Source: Zoroaster sp. YZ-2022
Taxonomy: Eukaryota; Echinodermata; Asteroidea; Forcipulatida; Zoroasteridae
Assembly: GCA_029582265.1 (NCBI GenBank)
Contig: CM055816.1
Location: forward strand, 96,002,809 to 96,066,808
Reading direction: 5' to 3'
DNA: 64,000 nt
Shown: positions 61,801 through 64,000 of the stretch, in pieces
How positions within the stretch are numbered: the stretch's first letter is position 1
How the letters are laid out: every line of letters begins with the position of its first letter
Notes under the pieces: generated by a model
Told to the model about the DNA's origin: nothing
The model's input: only the letters and a program-made list of their open reading frames with translations
Database searches by the model: none
Program-made: the position numbers and the translations under genes

Positions 61801-62590
61801 GTTTTTGCCGAGGATCAACGCATCATTATCAGCCTGGTGTAGTGCATGGACCACTCACAGGATCAGAACAACATCCAGTTCTCCCTTGCAGCTATGGGTG
61901 GCAGGACAATTGCAAAATCCAGTAGGGATGGATTTTCAGCCACAGGTGACCATTTCACTATTTTACCATTTGTTTGATCTGTTTAGAAGTTGATTGTAGT
62001 CATTGTAGTGTCTTCTAATACTAGTGTTTAGTAGCAAACAATTTCCAACATCAGCAAAATGCAAGACAAGCATGGCCGTTTAGGTTTGAGGATTTGAAAT
62101 ATACATGTACTCTTGCAATCTGGATTCAGCCTTTAGGCTACTAGTTAAATTTGTTCACTGAGTCACAGACAGTATAGTACATGTCACGACTAAAGATTAT
62201 TCATGTTAATAATGTATAATTCAGCAGTGTGTAACAAATTGTCACTTTGGAGAAAAGTACCCAGCAGATCATGGTCAAACGATATGAAAAGTGTGTATTT
62301 TATAGAGGGGGGGCACACAGCCTGAAAAATTGAAGTATTCAAAGATGATCGATTTGTATACAAATTCTGTTCTTTTTCACAAGCATGAAACGGATACTGA
62401 CGATGATGCCGACAACAACATTCCTGATGTCAACATTCCCCAAGTTAATGTAGAAGAGCCTGCTCTACCACTTGTGCGAGATCAGTATGAAAGACTGCAT
62501 CAGGAAATTAATCCAATGAGGGAAAGCCTCGACAGTGGAGTAGATGTCTTTTTTGATGTTTTGGATTATATCAAACAACATCAGGAGTAG
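58860..62590 (+). CDS. Gene C: SAM-like / HTH / DDE integrase-core protein, five exons
   Basis: Exons in phase are 58860-58997, 59509-60035, 61267-61466, 61629-61945, and 62384-62590 (acceptor TTTTTCACAAG) or 62306-62590, giving 462 or 488 residues. The start is at 58,860; the second ATG at 58,875 has better context (AAAATGG). Residues ~20-78, split by intron 1, look like a SAM-type helical bundle. Residues ~98-131 form a helix-turn-helix (EEIASILSVSTRTIYRRM). The integrase core follows with Asp215 (LWHIDGNHKL), Asp272 (RVRSDAGGEN) and Glu305 (HNQRIERLWRD), then the family-typical FLPRINASL and PLQLWVAG. The Asp272-Glu305 spacing of 32 residues is close to DD35E. The C-terminus is acidic. The core belongs to the animal integrase-core (rve-like) family often present in many copies. 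All catalytic residues remain. It may be a mobile-element protein or a host gene derived from one. Confidence 0.75.
59311..59421. repeat. Foldback in gene C intron 1
   Basis: TAGGTTCGGTTTAGGGTGTGATACGGACTA is followed after about 53 bases by its imperfect mirror TAGTCCGTATCACACCC AACCTCACCTA. It is a small nonautonomous-type hairpin. Confidence 0.75.
60155..60830. mobile_element. Foldback element with (GGGGCGACTTTGTCA)n ends in gene C intron 2
   Basis: The left end carries CATCTCGCCCCC followed by about eight CTCGCCCC/AGTCGCCCC units of 15 bases. The right end carries the reverse orientation, (GGGGGCGACTTTGTCA)n, and finishes GGGGGCGAGATG. The centre (60,320-60,730) is AT-rich. The repeated inverted ends are typical of foldback-type elements. 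Confidence 0.85.
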
Positions 62591-62599
62591 TTATTGAAG

Positions 62600-63790
62600 T
62601 CCCGTGCATGTACATAGTTGAATATTTATTATTACAGCTGACTCTCAATAGAAAGCACACATTTTACAAAACTGTTAGAAGAAAATTTGTGTGTTATTCC
62701 TTTCCTTTTTTCACAAAATAACAAGGTTTTAATTTACAACAGTGTAAAATCACGGGCACTAGTTTTACATTTTTAAAATCCTGGGTCGCATTTGTTTTGA
62801 GGCAAGGAACTTGATCACTGAGAATAGCCATGTATTGACATTTCAATAATTTTCCTGTAGAAGAGAGAAAGATTAATTGTCTGTACAATAACCTTCATGT
62901 ACTTAACAACATTTTTCCTTCAGTGGGTTGTTTCCTCACCCCACGCATAATTCAGCTGTTAAAAGTCATCATATTCCTTCAAGAACAAATTGTTGTGCAA
63001 GTGCAAAAACGTTGCATGTCTTTAAATAGCATTTACGTGAAAAGCATTCTTTTTTTCATGACCCGCATGTACTCACAAAATCAGTGGACGTCCTGAGATA
63101 CAACGTTCTGGCACTGAGAATTTTCGCGCCAGATACAATTTTTTTGCATAATTTCATCTTTCAACTAATGACAAAAAAAAATTATTGCACGAATGAAAAA
63201 ACATTATTTGTTTTATATAACGCCTAAAATAGATGATTGTCATTTGATAACTGTGTACTACTGCTGCATTATCAGAGACGTGCGCGCGTCGTGACGGTAC
63301 ACACCGACCGTGCAATAGAACAAAAAATGACGAGAGCGAGGCTGGCGTGCAATGGAACTTTTTGAATGGAACAAAAAATGCACGGTGAATGGAACCAAAA
63401 CGCACGGTTTATGACGTAGATCATAAAATGAATTGAATGGGGCAAATATTCAACGTCATGTGACCTATAATCCTCCAATCAAATGACAAGGATCTGTTTA
63501 GGTGTTATATAATCTTTAATAAGTGAAAGTGGACTTTAAACTGGTCAACATCTCTGAAACAGTTGTCCAAACAAGTTGTAATTTCTATGCACTTCTTATC
63601 ATAGAGTTAACATCGTCAAAGTATAATGAAAACTTACACAGAACCAATTTCTCAACCTGTACGCACAATGTTTTTTAGAAAATACAGCTGTATATGGGTC
63701 ATTTCACCAGGTTGGGACACAGTGTGTGACATTTGTGTGACTTTGTCCATATTATTTAAACTATTTTTTCATTTGACTTGATTTTTTTCA
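62600..63790. other. Downstream flank of gene C, no gene recognised
   Basis: The DNA is AT-rich with a small CpG-rich patch near 63,280-63,360 (GACGTGCGCGCGTCGTGACGG). Frames on the minus strand have no domain. No canonical AATAAA lies close behind the gene C stop. Confidence 0.4.
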
Positions 63791-63798
63791 TGCAACAT

Positions 63799-64000
63799 TC
63801 TCCTTTGAGTGTGGAAGAGTTTTTAAAGTTTGAAGTTATTTCAGTGTATTTTAACAAAAATATGATGAAAGATGTTTTTAGACATAACATGGACACTGTG
63901 TCCGTGTTACGTCTAAATGACACATTTTTCATCATAATTTCCATTAAAATACATTAAAACAATTTCATACTTCAACAAACAATTTCACACTCAAAGGAGA
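63799..64000. mobile_element. Foldback element with ~100-base arms, reaching the window end
   Basis: TCTCCTTTGAGTGTGGAAG at 63,799 and CACACTCAAAGGAGA at 63,986-64,000 mark mirrored arms, with matching interior words (GTATTTTAA / TTAAAATAC; ATGATGAAA / TTTCATCAT; GACATAACATGGACA / TGTCCGTGTTACGTC). The element probably extends beyond both visible tips. Confidence 0.8.

Overview
This is animal nuclear DNA: GT-AG introns, short exons that keep codon phase, tRNA-type SINEs, two classes of LINE, many foldback elements and microsatellites, plus one 500-base assembly gap. The non-LTR families, the SINE with a long (ATT)n tail and the frequent TAGGCCTA-type words suggest a marine invertebrate deuterostome, most likely an echinoderm. 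That is an impression from composition and repeat types, not a proven assignment. No bacterial-style operon is present.

Layout. 1-8 kb: AT-rich DNA, a GC/CpG-rich block without a convincing gene (about 1.6-3.8 kb), a minisatellite, a decayed zinc-finger-like fragment (4.1-4.8 kb) and a decayed minus-strand coding relic with a PC4-like domain (6.2-7.6 kb). 8,056-8,555 is a gap. 8.8-10 kb is CpG-rich with a tandem GCGCCGCCATNTT array. 11.57-12.15 kb, minus strand, holds a broken piece that resembles the N-terminal zinc-binding region of RAG1. 13.1-20.9 kb is a nearly full-length but frameshifted Tx1/L1-type LINE between a CA-rich tandem array and a (CT)n tract. 21-25 kb holds SINEs, a CpG-rich possible promoter and a diverged copy of a repeat described below. 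25.3-28.7 kb is a second, broken, CR1/L2/Rex1-type LINE.

From 28.7 to 62.6 kb there are three plus-strand gene models assembled here by splice phase. Gene A (28,717-44,248; 23 coding exons, 931 residues) encodes an acidic repeat region, two C2H2-like fingers, a tyrosine-recombinase domain with most catalytic residues kept, a Myb/SANT-like segment and an unrecognised C-terminal domain. Gene B (50,073-52,949) is a paralogue of the 5' end of gene A, with a duplicated acidic exon and the two fingers but no recombinase exons in this window. Gene C (58,860-62,590; 5 exons, 462-488 residues) encodes a SAM-like segment, a helix-turn-helix and a DDE integrase core. Two unrelated recombinase folds, both carried by intact multi-exon gene structures, therefore lie within 35 kb. 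A near-identical 2.3-kb duplication precedes both gene B and gene C.

The rest is introns and intergenic DNA filled with SINEs, foldback elements and tandem repeats. No expression, homology search or alignment could be run. Family names rest on motifs read by eye.
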